A stretch of 64,000 nt of DNA from Holophagales bacterium. Lineage in GTDB: Bacteria > Acidobacteriota > Thermoanaerobaculia > UBA5066. The stretch lies in the NCBI GenBank assembly GCA_016714815.1, contig JADKBZ010000016.1, forward strand, positions 62,001 through 126,000. The letters are read 5' to 3'. The position numbers and the translations under genes are program-made. Under the pieces are notes generated by a model. It saw only the letters and a list, made by a program, of their open reading frames with translations. It had not been told where the DNA came from and searched no databases. Shown here one piece after another: positions 26,456 through 35,482 of this stretch (its first letter is position 1; each line of letters opens with the position of its first letter).

Positions 26456-27655
26456 GTGACACGGGTCTTCTCGTCCGACTATCGCGATCACGGGACCAGG
26501 TTCCCGGACCCCTTCCCGGTCCATCGGCTGAAGCGGGTCGATCGCCCGACCACCTGGATCAACGAAGAAGAGATCCGGAGGGTCGACGAGCGGGACGGCG
26601 GATTCCACCGGGCCGGCCGCGGGGAATACGGCGGGCACATCCAGAAGGAGTACCACCGCTTTCAGGAGAAGTTCCCGCTCTCGGAAGCGCTCTTCGAGGT
26701 CACGCACCGGCTCGGCGAGCCCGACGCGGTCTCCGGCGCTCCGAGGCGAGGCCCGGCCCCGGGGACGGACGACCCGGCGGCGATGGCGAGGCACATCAAG
26801 GAGACCGGCTACTTCCTCCGGGCCGACATGATCGGGATCTGCAGGCTGCCGCCCTACGCGGTTTTCACCCATGGCCGCAAGGACGATCAGCCGATCGAGC
26901 TGACTCACGACTACGCGATCGCCATCCTGGTGGACCAGGACTACAAGACCTCGGCAGCGTTCAACGGGCGCGACTGGATCAGCAACTCGATGAGCCTGGT
27001 CGCCTATTCCCACTCGGCGTTCATCGCCTGCTCCCTGGCGGAGTACATCCGCTCGCTGGGATACGAAGCGCGGGCCCACCACGCGACGAACTACCAGGTC
27101 GTGCTCCCGCCGATCCTGCTCTGGGCGGGGCTGGGAGAGATGAGCCGGATGGGCGACGTCGTCCTGAACCCGTTCCTCGGCCCTCGCTTCAAGGCGGCGG
27201 TGGTGACGACCAGCCTGCCGCTGGAAGTCGACAAGCCGATCGACTTCGGGCTTCAGGACTTCTGCGACAAGTGCGGGAAATGCGCCCGGGAGTGCCCGGT
27301 CCAGGCCATCTCCCACGGCGGCAAGGTCCGGGAGAAGGGATACGAGCGCTGGCCGGTGAACGTGGAGAAGTGCACGTCCATGCGGGTCGGGAATCGCCTC
27401 GGGTCGGGATGCGGAACCTGCATCAAAGTTTGCCCCTGGAACAAGCCCTTCACGCCGTTCCACCGGATGGTGAGCTGGAGCCTGAGGAACCTGCCCCCGA
27501 CCCGCCGTCCCGCCATCTGGGCCGACGACCTGTTCGGGTACGGACGGCCGGACCCGAGACGGAAGTGGTGGCTGGACCTCGAAGTGGTGGATGGAGAGTG
27601 GCGGATCCCGCGATGTGGGCCCTCGTCACAGCTCCCGGTCCGGGAGGAGCCCTGA
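26456..27655 (+). CDS. Reductive-dehalogenase-like corrinoid/iron-sulfur protein without Tat signal
   Basis: 399 aa. The N-terminal two thirds resemble the cobalamin-binding domain of RdhA (FLRADMIGICRLPP, ILLWAGLGEMSRMGD, DKPIDFGL). Two iron-sulfur motifs follow: C270-x2-C-x2-C-x3-C280P and C306-x12-C319-x2-C-x3-C326P, the spacing seen in reductive dehalogenases. QueG-type enzymes lack the x12 spacing. There is no twin-arginine signal and no RdhB anchor gene nearby, so it is probably cytoplasmic and catabolic, not respiratory. GTG 26456 is chosen because GGGAGGAAGG lies just upstream, though the frame stays open far to the left. Substrate unknown. Confidence 0.85.
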   Translation: MTRVFSSDYRDHGTRFPDPFPVHRLKRVDRPTTWINEEEIRRVDERDGGFHRAGRGEYGGHIQKEYHRFQEKFPLSEALFEVTHRLGEPDAVSGAPRRGPAPGTDDPAAMARHIKETGYFLRADMIGICRLPPYAVFTHGRKDDQPIELTHDYAIAILVDQDYKTSAAFNGRDWISNSMSLVAYSHSAFIACSLAEYIRSLGYEARAHHATNYQVVLPPILLWAGLGEMSRMGDVVLNPFLGPRFKAAVVTTSLPLEVDKPIDFGLQDFCDKCGKCARECPVQAISHGGKVREKGYERWPVNVEKCTSMRVGNRLGSGCGTCIKVCPWNKPFTPFHRMVSWSLRNLPPTRRPAIWADDLFGYGRPDPRRKWWLDLEVVDGEWRIPRCGPSSQLPVREEP

Positions 27656-27656
27656 C

Positions 27657-29723
27657 ATGACGCAACCGAGCACGACCGAAGTGGAAGCCCTCCTCGCGCC
27701 CTGGCCCGGTCCCTACGGCGGCCTGCCGCCCTTCGACGTGGCGACACCCGCCGCGATCGAGCGTGCGTTCGGGATCGCGCTCGAGAGGAAGCGCGCCGAA
27801 CTGCGCGCCATCGGCGACAACCCGGCGCCGCCGACGTTCGAGAACACGGTGGAGGCGCTCGAGGACTCCGGACGGGAGCTCCGGCGCGTCTCCGTCGTCT
27901 ACCAGGTCTTCGCGTCGACGATGGGGACGCCTCAGATGCGCGAGGTCGAAAAGAACGTCGCGCCTCTCCTCCCCGTCCTCGAGGACGAGATCGCGCACGA
28001 CGACGCCCTCTTTGCGCGCATCGAGGCGGTCTGGCAGGGGAGGGAGGCCGCGGGCCTCACGAGGGAGCAGGAGCGGCTGACGGAGCTCGTGCGCGACCGT
28101 CTGAAGCGGCGCGGGGCCGGGCTCCCGCCGGAGGCGAAGAAGCGCCTCGGGGAGATCAACGCCCGCGTCGCCTCGCTCCAGGCGCGCTTCAACCAGAACC
28201 TCGTGACCGACCAGGACGGCCAGGCCGTCTTCATCGAGGACGAGAGCGGTCTCGACGGCCTCGGCGAGGAGCAGCGCCTCGCCGCCGCGCAGGCGGCGAC
28301 CGAGCGCGGCCGGCCCGGGACCTGGGCGATCCCGAACAGGCGCCCCGCGGTCTGGCCCTTCCTGACGCAGTCCACCCGGCGCGACCTCCGCGAGAAGGTC
28401 TGGCGGATGTGGACGATGCGCGGAGACAACCCCGGCGAGAGCGACAACAAGCCGGTCATCGCCGAGATCCTGAAGCTGCGCGGCGAAAAGGCTCGGCTTC
28501 TCGGCTTCCCCAGCTTCGCGCACTTCGCCACGGCCAACCGGATGGCCCGGACGCCGGAGGCGGCGCTCGAGCTGATGACGAAGACCTGGCAGAGCGTGAT
28601 CGGGCCGACGCGCGCCCTCGTGGCGGACCTCCAGGCGATCGCCGACGCCGAGGGGGCCGGCATCCGCCTCGCGCCCTGGGACCGGCTCTTCTACTCGGCG
28701 AGGCTCCGCAAGTCCCGCTTCGACCTCGACGCCGACGCCGTGCGGCAGCACCTCGAGCTGGAATCGGTCCTGGCGGCGATCTTCTGGGCGGCGGGCCGCG
28801 TCCACGGCCTCGCGTTCCGCCAGCTCCCCGACGCACCGGTCTGCCACCCGTCGATCCGCGTCTTCGAGCTGAGCCGGGGCGGCGAGCCGGTCGGTCTCCT
28901 CTGGCTCGACGTCCTCGGCCGGCCGGGAAAGATGCACGGCTCGTGGCAGGCCGAGTACCGCGCGGCGGAGTCGTTCCGGGGGCGGGTGCTGCCGATCTCC
29001 TCGGTGAACTCCGGCCTCCCGGCACCGCGGGACGGCGAGCCGGTCCTCCTCCCGTGGGAGTACGCGAACGTCCTCTTCCACGAGTTCGGTCACGCCCTCC
29101 ACATGCTCCTCTCCGAGGCGCGCTACCCCTCCCTCGGGAGTGTCGCCGTGCCGTGGGACTTCGTGGAACTCCCCTCGTTCCTCAACGAGCGGTGGCTCCT
29201 CGACCACGAGCTCCTCGCCCGCTTCGCGCGGCTGCACGGGACCGGCGCGCCGATCTCCGAGGAACTCGTGACGAGCATCGAGCGCGCGCTCCGCTTCGAC
29301 CGCGTCCTGACGCTGAACCTCGACTTCCTCGGCGGGGCGATCGTCGACATGCGGATGCACCTCCTGGCCGACGGCCGCGACGTCGACGCGGTCCGGCTCG
29401 AAGAAGAGACCCTCGCGGAGCTGGGGATGCCGGAGGCCTGGGACCTCATCATGAGGGTCCCGCACTGCTGGCACTCCATCTCCGACGGCTACGCGGCGGG
29501 CCTCTACTCCTACCTCTGGTCCGACGTCATGACGGCCGACGTCGCCGAGGCGTTCCTCTCCTCGCCCGGAGGTCTCTACGACGTGGAGACCGGCGAGCGG
29601 TGGCGACGGACGATCCTGAGCGTCGGGACGAGCGTCCCTGCCGAGGAGGCGTTCCGGGACTTCATGGGGCGCGACCCCGACCCATCGGCCCTGCTGCGCC
29701 GATTCGGGCTGGAGGCCCGATGA
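27657..29723 (+). CDS. M3 family zinc oligopeptidase (Dcp/oligopeptidase A type)
   Basis: 688 aa, the usual length of the family. The N-terminal half is a helical lid (TFENTVEALEDSGREL is a family hallmark). The zinc site is HEFGH at 475-479, with the third ligand in DFVELPS. The C-terminal SDGYAAGLYSYLWSDVM holds the tyrosines that orient the substrate. Cytoplasmic, as no signal is present. It cleaves short peptides after import. It starts one base after the RdhA-like stop with GGGAGGAG ahead, and ends overlapping a 29-codon ORF. A diverged second copy lies at 30528-32640. Confidence 0.94.
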   Translation: MTQPSTTEVEALLAPWPGPYGGLPPFDVATPAAIERAFGIALERKRAELRAIGDNPAPPTFENTVEALEDSGRELRRVSVVYQVFASTMGTPQMREVEKNVAPLLPVLEDEIAHDDALFARIEAVWQGREAAGLTREQERLTELVRDRLKRRGAGLPPEAKKRLGEINARVASLQARFNQNLVTDQDGQAVFIEDESGLDGLGEEQRLAAAQAATERGRPGTWAIPNRRPAVWPFLTQSTRRDLREKVWRMWTMRGDNPGESDNKPVIAEILKLRGEKARLLGFPSFAHFATANRMARTPEAALELMTKTWQSVIGPTRALVADLQAIADAEGAGIRLAPWDRLFYSARLRKSRFDLDADAVRQHLELESVLAAIFWAAGRVHGLAFRQLPDAPVCHPSIRVFELSRGGEPVGLLWLDVLGRPGKMHGSWQAEYRAAESFRGRVLPISSVNSGLPAPRDGEPVLLPWEYANVLFHEFGHALHMLLSEARYPSLGSVAVPWDFVELPSFLNERWLLDHELLARFARLHGTGAPISEELVTSIERALRFDRVLTLNLDFLGGAIVDMRMHLLADGRDVDAVRLEEETLAELGMPEAWDLIMRVPHCWHSISDGYAAGLYSYLWSDVMTADVAEAFLSSPGGLYDVETGERWRRTILSVGTSVPAEEAFRDFMGRDPDPSALLRRFGLEAR

Positions 29724-29809
29724 CAATGCCGACCCGCAAGACCCTCCCGCGATCCCTCGATTCCCTTCACCGCGACTTCCACCGCACCGACCCGGGGAGC
29801 GCCCCATGA
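29720..29809 (+). CDS. Possible 29-residue peptide coupled between M3 peptidase and deiodinase-like gene
   Basis: ATG at 29720 overlaps the M3 stop as ATGA, has GGAGG five bases ahead, and ends in a TGA that overlaps the next ATG as ATGA again. The predicted peptide is 29 residues, basic, with several Arg, His and Pro. It has no membrane segment and no known family. It may be a real small protein or simply a translational-coupling relay that keeps ribosomes on the mRNA between the two enzymes. Coding status unproven. Confidence 0.35.
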   Translation: MTMPTRKTLPRSLDSLHRDFHRTDPGSAP

Positions 29810-30531
29810 GCCAGCCGCCGGAATCCGATCCCTGCGTCCTCGAGCCCCTTCCCGACTACCGCGAATATCCGGCGGAGGAGATGCGCGAGCGCGCCCGATG
29901 GTTCTACCGGGACGTCGCGCGACGTCGCACGGTGCGCGAGTTCGACCGGCGCCCGGTCCCCCGGGAGGTGATCGAGCAGTGCCTTCTCGCGGCGGGCACC
30001 GCGCCCTCGGGCGCGAACCAGCAGCCGTGGCACTTCGCCGTCGTCACCGATCCCGTTCGCAAGAAGAAGATCCGCGAAGCGGCCGAGGAGGAGGAGCGGG
30101 AGTTCTACGCCGGCCGGGCGCCGCAGGAGTGGCGGGACGCGCTGGCGCCCCTCGGGACGGACGAGAACAAGCCCTTCCTGGAGGACGCCCCCGTCCTCAT
30201 CGCGATCTTCGCGCAGGCTCACGGCGTCCGGCCGGACGGGGAGCGGCTCAAGCACTACTACGTGCACGAGTCGGTCGGGATCGCGACGGGCTTCCTCCTC
30301 GTCGCCCTCCACCACGCCGGTCTCGCGACGCTGACCCACACGCCGAACCCGATGGGCTTTCTCAACGAGTGCTGCGGGCGGCCGTCCTCCGAGAAGCCGA
30401 TGATCCTCCTCGTCGTCGGCTATCCCGCACCGGGCTGCCGGGTCCCCGTGCACGGCGGGATCAAGAAGCCGCTGGAGGGGATCTCGAGCTGGCTCGGGCC
30501 CGAAGGCGGCCGAACGGAGCCGACTCCATGA
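29806..30531 (+). CDS. Iodotyrosine deiodinase-like flavoprotein (nitroreductase superfamily)
   Basis: 241 aa. Beyond the general FMN-binding features (RRRTVREF, GTAPSGANQQPW, LTHTP), it follows iodotyrosine deiodinase (IYD) along its length: YPAEEM near the N-terminus, EEEEREFY, KHYYVHESVGIA and GRPSSEKPMILLVVGYPA. The three residues by which IYD holds the amino acid end of halotyrosine (human Glu157, Tyr161, Lys182) correspond to Glu97, Tyr101 and Lys122 here, and the 21-residue Tyr-Lys spacing is identical. IYD removes I, Br or Cl from halotyrosines by flavin reduction. It has no membrane anchor. It lies between two M3 peptidases, overlapping the second by 4 bp. Activity here is inferred. 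Confidence 0.88.
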   Translation: MSQPPESDPCVLEPLPDYREYPAEEMRERARWFYRDVARRRTVREFDRRPVPREVIEQCLLAAGTAPSGANQQPWHFAVVTDPVRKKKIREAAEEEEREFYAGRAPQEWRDALAPLGTDENKPFLEDAPVLIAIFAQAHGVRPDGERLKHYYVHESVGIATGFLLVALHHAGLATLTHTPNPMGFLNECCGRPSSEKPMILLVVGYPAPGCRVPVHGGIKKPLEGISSWLGPEGGRTEPTP

Positions 30532-32640
30532 CGGATCGCAACGGAGACCAGCCAGCGCCCCGCACCCTCGACCTCTCGCCGGCCGCGGAGGCGCTCCTCG
30601 CACCCTGGACCGGGCCCTGCGGGGGCACGCCGCCGTTCGACGTGGCGGAGCCCGCGTCGATCGAGAGCGCCTACCGGGTCGCCATCGCCCGCAAGCGCGA
30701 GGAGGTCGCGGCGATTGCCTCGGACCCGGCGCCGCCCACGTTCGAGAACACGATCGCGGCGCTCGAGGATGCCGGCCGGGCGCTCCGCCGTGTCGACACC
30801 CTCTTCCGGGTCTTCTCGTCGACGCGGAGCTCCGGGGAGATGCGTGAGGTGGAGACGAGACTCAAGCCGCTCCTTCCCGCTCTCGAGGACGAGATTGCCC
30901 ACGACGACGCCCTCTTTGCCCGGATCCGTGCAGTCGACCAGTCGGCCGAGCAGGCGGGGCTCACGCCCGAGGAGATTCGCCTGACCCGCGTCGTCCGCGA
31001 CCGGCTCTCGCTGCGGGGCGCCGGACTCGAGCCGGGCGCCAGGGCGCGCCTCGCCCAGATCAGCGGACGGATCGCCGAGCTCTCCGCCGCCTTCAGCCAG
31101 AACCTCCTCGCGGACGAGGAGGGGCAGCAGGTCCCCCTCGACGACGAGGCGGATCTCGAGGGCCTCGACGAGGAGTTCCGCGGCGTGCTCGCATCCGCCG
31201 CCGTGTCGCGCGGGCTCTCCGCGCGCTGGGCCGTCCCCAGCACGCGCGCCCACGTCATGCCCGTTCTGATCTCTTCGGCGCGTCGCGAGGTCAGGGAACG
31301 GGTCTGGCGCATGTGGGTGCGGCGCGGCGGGAACCCCGGCGCGCACGACAACAGGCCCGTCGTCGCCGAGATCCTCCGCCTGCGCGCGGGAGAAGGCCCG
31401 GCTCCTCGGCTTCCCGACCTACGCCCACCTCGCCACGGCCGACCGGATCGCGGGGACGCCGGAGAACGCCCTCGCCCTCGTGAAGCGGGTCTGGGACGGC
31501 GTCGTCGGCGCCGCTCGCGACCGGCTCGCCTCGATGCAGGCGCTCGCGGACGAGGACGGCGTCTGCCCGATCGCGCCCTGGGACCGGCGCTTCTACGCGA
31601 GCCGGCTGCGCCGGGCACGCCTGGACCTCGATGAAGGAGAGGTGAGCGCCTACCTGCCGGTTGAGTCGATCCGCGAGGGAGCGTTCCACGCGGCGAGCCG
31701 GCTTCACGGACTCGACCTCGCGGAAGTCCACGACGTCCCCGTCTGCCACCCCGACGTCCGCGTCTTCGCCGTGCGGCGAGGGAAGGAGTCGATCGGCCTC
31801 CTCTGGCTCGACCTCTACGCGCGCGACGGCAAGGTCTCGGGCGGCTGGATGGACGAGTACCGCGCGGCGGAGTCCTTCCGCGGAAGGGTCCTTCCGCTCG
31901 TGTCGATCAACATGAACGTCGCGAGACCGGCGGCGGGAGCGACGGCGCTCCTCTCATGGTGGGACGCTCTCACCTTCTTCCACGAGCTGGGCCACGCTCT
32001 CCACATGCTCTGCTCGAAGGCGCGCACTCCCTCGCTCGGGAGCTTCACGGTCGCCCCCGACGTTCTCGAGCTGCCGTCGATCCTGAACGAGCGCTGGCTC
32101 ACGACGCTCGAGGTGCTCGAACGGTTCGCGCGGCACCACCGGACCGGAGAGCCGATGCCGAAGCGTCTCGTCGAGAGGATCGAGGAAGCCCGGGTCTTCG
32201 ACCCCTCCGACGGGGCGACCGCGAGTCTCGGCTACCTGGCGACGGCCTTCGTCGACCTCGCCGTCCACCTCGCGGCCGATGGCGGGGAGGTCGACCCTGT
32301 CGCTGTAGAGGAGAGGGCCCTTGCAGACCTCGGCCTCCCGCCAGCTGCCGAGCCGCTCCATCGCGTCACGCACCTCCGTCACGCCTTCGCCGGCATCTAC
32401 GAGGACCGCTACGCGGCCGGCTACTACTGTTACCTCCAGGCGGACGTCCTCGCGGCCGACGCGGCGGAGGCATTCCTCTCGTCACCGGGAGGGCTCTACG
32501 ACGCCGCGACGGCCGAGCGGTATCGGCGCACGATCCTCGCCGTCGGTCACGGCGTCCCCGCGGCGGAGGCCTTCCGGTCGTTCCGGGGCCGCGATCCGGA
32601 CCCCGAGGCGCTGACGAGACGGTTCGGACGGAAATCCTGA
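30528..32640 (+). pseudogene. Second M3 family oligopeptidase, interrupted by a +1 frameshift
   Basis: Tandem paralogue of the 27657-29723 peptidase. Frame 1 from ATG 30528 (overlapping the preceding stop as ATGA) matches as far as AEILRLRA. At the GGG run 31388-31390 there is one base too many. Reading on from 31390 in the other frame restores the family sequence (EKARLLGFPTYAHLATADR), and continues through HELGH and YCYLQADVLAADAAEAFL to 32640. With one G removed the protein is about 703 aa and appears complete. Either a sequencing slip or a recent inactivation; no other damage is visible, which favours an error or very recent event. Confidence 0.85.
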
Positions 32641-32660
32641 CATTCCGAACGGAGTGTGCG

Positions 32661-33899
32661 ATGAAGCAGATTCTCTTCCGCGGTTTCCACCTTCTCGACC
32701 CGGAGCTCGACGAGCCCCGGGCAGGCTGCGAGCTCCTCGTCGAGGGCGACCGGATCCGCGAGGTCTCCGACCGGCCGATCCAATCGTCCGGGGCCGAGGT
32801 CATCGACGGCGACGGCGCTTTCCTGATGCCCGGCCTCATCGACGCCCACGTCCACGTGACGCTTTCCGAGGTGGCGCTCCGGCGGCTGGAGGAGGTGCCG
32901 CTGACGCTGATGACGGCCCGGGCCGCCGTCCAGATGCGGGCGATGCTCGACCGTGGCTTCACCACGGTGCGCGACACCGGGGGTGCCGACTGGGGCCTGA
33001 GGGCTGCCGTGGAGCAGGGACTCTTCGCCGGGCCGCGCCTCTTCATCGCCGGACGCGCCATCGGGCCCACGGGCGGCCACAGCGACATTCGCCGCCGGAC
33101 CGACAGCGGGATCCGCTGTCACTGCTGCGACGCGCTGACGTTCGCCCTCGCCGTGGCCGATGGCGAGACCGAGGTCCGCAAGGCCGTCCGCGAGGAGCTC
33201 CGTCAGGGCTGTGACCAGGTCAAGATCATGATGTCGGGCGGGGTCGCGTCGCCCTTCGACCCGATCGACAGCCTCCAGTTTTCCCCCGGCGAGGTCGCCG
33301 CCGCGGTCGAGGAGGCCCACGCGTTCGGCCGGTACGTCTGCGCTCACGCCTACACGCCGGCCGCGATCACGCGCGCGGCCCACGCCGGGGTCCGCACGAT
33401 CGAGCACGGCAACCTGATCGACGACGCCTCCGCGCTCCTCATGGCAAGCAAGGGAATGTTCCTCGTCGCGAACCTCGTGACGTACTTCGCGATGCGCGAG
33501 CGCGCGGCCGAGCTCGGAATGACCGCGGAGATGCTCGCCAAGAACGAGGTCGTCATCGAGGGCGCGCTCCGCTCTCTCGAGGTCTGCCGACGCGCCGGCG
33601 TGCCGGTCGCCTTCGGCAGCGACCTTCTCGGACAGCTCCAGGAGGAGCAGTCGCGCGAGTTCACGCTGCGCGCGCAGGTCGTCAGCCCCGTCGAGGCGAT
33701 CCGCTCGGCGACGACGATCGCCGCGCGCGTCCTCCGGCGCGAAGGCGTCCTCGGGTGTCTCAGGCCGGGCGCTCTCGCCGACCTGATCGCGGTCGACGGC
33801 GACCCGCTGAAGGACCTCTCCCTCCTCGAAGGCCAGGGCCGGCACCTGACCCTGATCATGAAGGGCGGCCGGTTCCACCGTCGCCCCGGAGGGCTGTAG
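32661..33899 (+). CDS. Amidohydrolase family protein (Xaa-Pro dipeptidase/imidazolonepropionase-like)
   Basis: 412 aa. Full binuclear amidohydrolase set: DAHVHV, carboxylated-lysine candidate in QVKIMMSGG, CAHAYTP, IEHGNLID and FGSDLLG. Members of this subgroup hydrolyse N-acyl amino acids or Xaa-Pro/Xaa-Arg dipeptides. No signal peptide, so it should finish the digestion of imported peptides in the cytoplasm. It begins 20 bp after the second M3 gene, and the next gene begins two bases after its stop. Confidence 0.92.
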   Translation: MKQILFRGFHLLDPELDEPRAGCELLVEGDRIREVSDRPIQSSGAEVIDGDGAFLMPGLIDAHVHVTLSEVALRRLEEVPLTLMTARAAVQMRAMLDRGFTTVRDTGGADWGLRAAVEQGLFAGPRLFIAGRAIGPTGGHSDIRRRTDSGIRCHCCDALTFALAVADGETEVRKAVREELRQGCDQVKIMMSGGVASPFDPIDSLQFSPGEVAAAVEEAHAFGRYVCAHAYTPAAITRAAHAGVRTIEHGNLIDDASALLMASKGMFLVANLVTYFAMRERAAELGMTAEMLAKNEVVIEGALRSLEVCRRAGVPVAFGSDLLGQLQEEQSREFTLRAQVVSPVEAIRSATTIAARVLRREGVLGCLRPGALADLIAVDGDPLKDLSLLEGQGRHLTLIMKGGRFHRRPGGL

Positions 33900-33901
33900 A
33901 G

Positions 33902-35440
33902 GTGGGCTCAGACGGACCGAGGGACCCCCGCGAGGTCGTAGACCTCACCTCGAGGGAAGAGCTCCAGAGCGTCGTGGAGTTCCTCGCTCACGACCTACTC
34001 GAAGGTCGCGCGCCGGGAACCCGGGGCGGCCGGCTGAGCGAGCTCTACATGCAGAGCCTCTTTAAGCTCCTCGGCCTCCGGCCGGGGATCGACGGCGGCT
34101 ACCTGCAGCCCTTCCGGATGAAGGGGTACACCACACGCCACGTGGCGGTCGGGGTCCCCGGGCTCGAGCTCAGGAGTCCGGACGACGTGATGGGCGTTCA
34201 GGCCCGCGACGAGCCCTCCCTGGACGTGGAAGCCGAGGCCGTCTTCGTCGGCTTCGGGATCCGGACGCCCCTCTTCGGCTGGGACGACTTCAAGGGGCAC
34301 GACGTGAGGGGCAAGGTCCTGATCGTGCGGGCGAACGACCCGGGCCACTGCGACCCGTCGCTCTTCGAAGGCGCCTCCGTGACCTACTTCGGGAGGTGGA
34401 GCTACAAGATCGAGGAAGCGCGGCGGGCGGGAGCCCGGGCGATCCTGATCGTCCACACCGACGAGAGTGCCGGGTACGACTGGGGCGTCGTGGAGCGCTC
34501 CTGGGGCCGGGAGAACGTCTTCCTGCCGTCGTCCCTCGAGAACGACCTCGAGTTTCAGGGATGGATCAGGGAGGAGAGCCTCCGCCGGCTCCTGGCGACG
34601 AAGGGGCTGAGCCTCGACGACGTCTACCGCGACACGCTGAAGGAGACCTTCGAGCCCGTCCCTCTCGGGATGTCGATCCGGATCACGGGCGAGAACGAGT
34701 TCCGGACGGTCGAAGCGGCGAACGTCGTTGCCGAGATTTCCGGCCGGAGCGAGAGGCGGATCGTGCTCTCCGCCCACATCGACCACATCGGCCACCAGCC
34801 CGACCAGCCGGGCGACAACGTCTTCAACGGAGCCATCGACAACGGCTCCGCCGTGGCCGCCATGGTCCTTGCGGCGAAGGCGCTGAACGCGTTCCGCGAG
34901 GAGCTGCCGTACACGATCACGCTCCTCGCCTGCACGGCCGAGGAGGGAGGGCTCCTCGGGTCGTACCACTACGTGCGGAACACCGATCGCTCGAGCATCC
35001 TGGCGAACGTGAACTTCGAGTCGACGCCGGTCTGGGAGAGGAGCCGGAGCGTGATGGGCGTCGGGGCTCACTACTCCACGCTGGAAGGCCACCTGAAGGA
35101 GATCGCGGCCGAGGAGGGCCTCCTCTATTCGGAGTTCTCGCGGACGGACCAGGGCTTCTTCTACCGCTCCGACCAGTTCCCGTTCGCCCGGTACGGCATC
35201 CCGGCTGTCTGGATCTCGGCCGGCGAGGACTTCGAGAGCGGCCAGGACCACTTCGGGGAATTCCTCCGGAACACGTACCACACGGTCCGCGACGACTTCG
35301 ACCCCGGGTGGGAGCTCGAGGCGCTCCGGCAGACCGTCCGGAGCGCCGTGATGCTCGTCGAACGGATCGGGCGGAGCCCGGAGCCGCCTCGGTGGAAGGC
35401 GAGGCTCACGTTCCCGTCGGAGGCCCGGGAGCCGGGCTGA
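33902..35440 (+). CDS. M28 family zinc aminopeptidase-like protein
   Basis: 512 aa. An M28 catalytic domain is split by a protease-associated-type insertion (about 100-250). Metal ligands: AHIDH, AIDNGSA, TAEEGG and YHTVRDD. The fourth ligand, normally an Asp after strand beta, appears as Glu in VNFEST, a conservative but noteworthy swap. No signal peptide is visible, unlike most secreted M28 enzymes, agreeing with a cytoplasmic operon. GTG 33902 has GGAGGG upstream. Last gene of the peptide operon; the next gene converges 42 bp away. Confidence 0.9.
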   Translation: MGSDGPRDPREVVDLTSREELQSVVEFLAHDLLEGRAPGTRGGRLSELYMQSLFKLLGLRPGIDGGYLQPFRMKGYTTRHVAVGVPGLELRSPDDVMGVQARDEPSLDVEAEAVFVGFGIRTPLFGWDDFKGHDVRGKVLIVRANDPGHCDPSLFEGASVTYFGRWSYKIEEARRAGARAILIVHTDESAGYDWGVVERSWGRENVFLPSSLENDLEFQGWIREESLRRLLATKGLSLDDVYRDTLKETFEPVPLGMSIRITGENEFRTVEAANVVAEISGRSERRIVLSAHIDHIGHQPDQPGDNVFNGAIDNGSAVAAMVLAAKALNAFREELPYTITLLACTAEEGGLLGSYHYVRNTDRSSILANVNFESTPVWERSRSVMGVGAHYSTLEGHLKEIAAEEGLLYSEFSRTDQGFFYRSDQFPFARYGIPAVWISAGEDFESGQDHFGEFLRNTYHTVRDDFDPGWELEALRQTVRSAVMLVERIGRSPEPPRWKARLTFPSEAREPG

Positions 35441-35482
35441 CGATCACGGCTGGGGGCCAGCGCGTCGACCCGGATCGTCGTC

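Noticed and set aside
26456..27655. QueG (epoxyqueuosine reductase) assignment
   Set aside because: The second cluster motif has the x12 gap of reductive dehalogenases, and the GEM/DKPIDFG segments fit RdhA better.
29806..30531. Generic nitroreductase assignment
   Set aside because: The lid residues and end-to-end resemblance to IYD are more specific.
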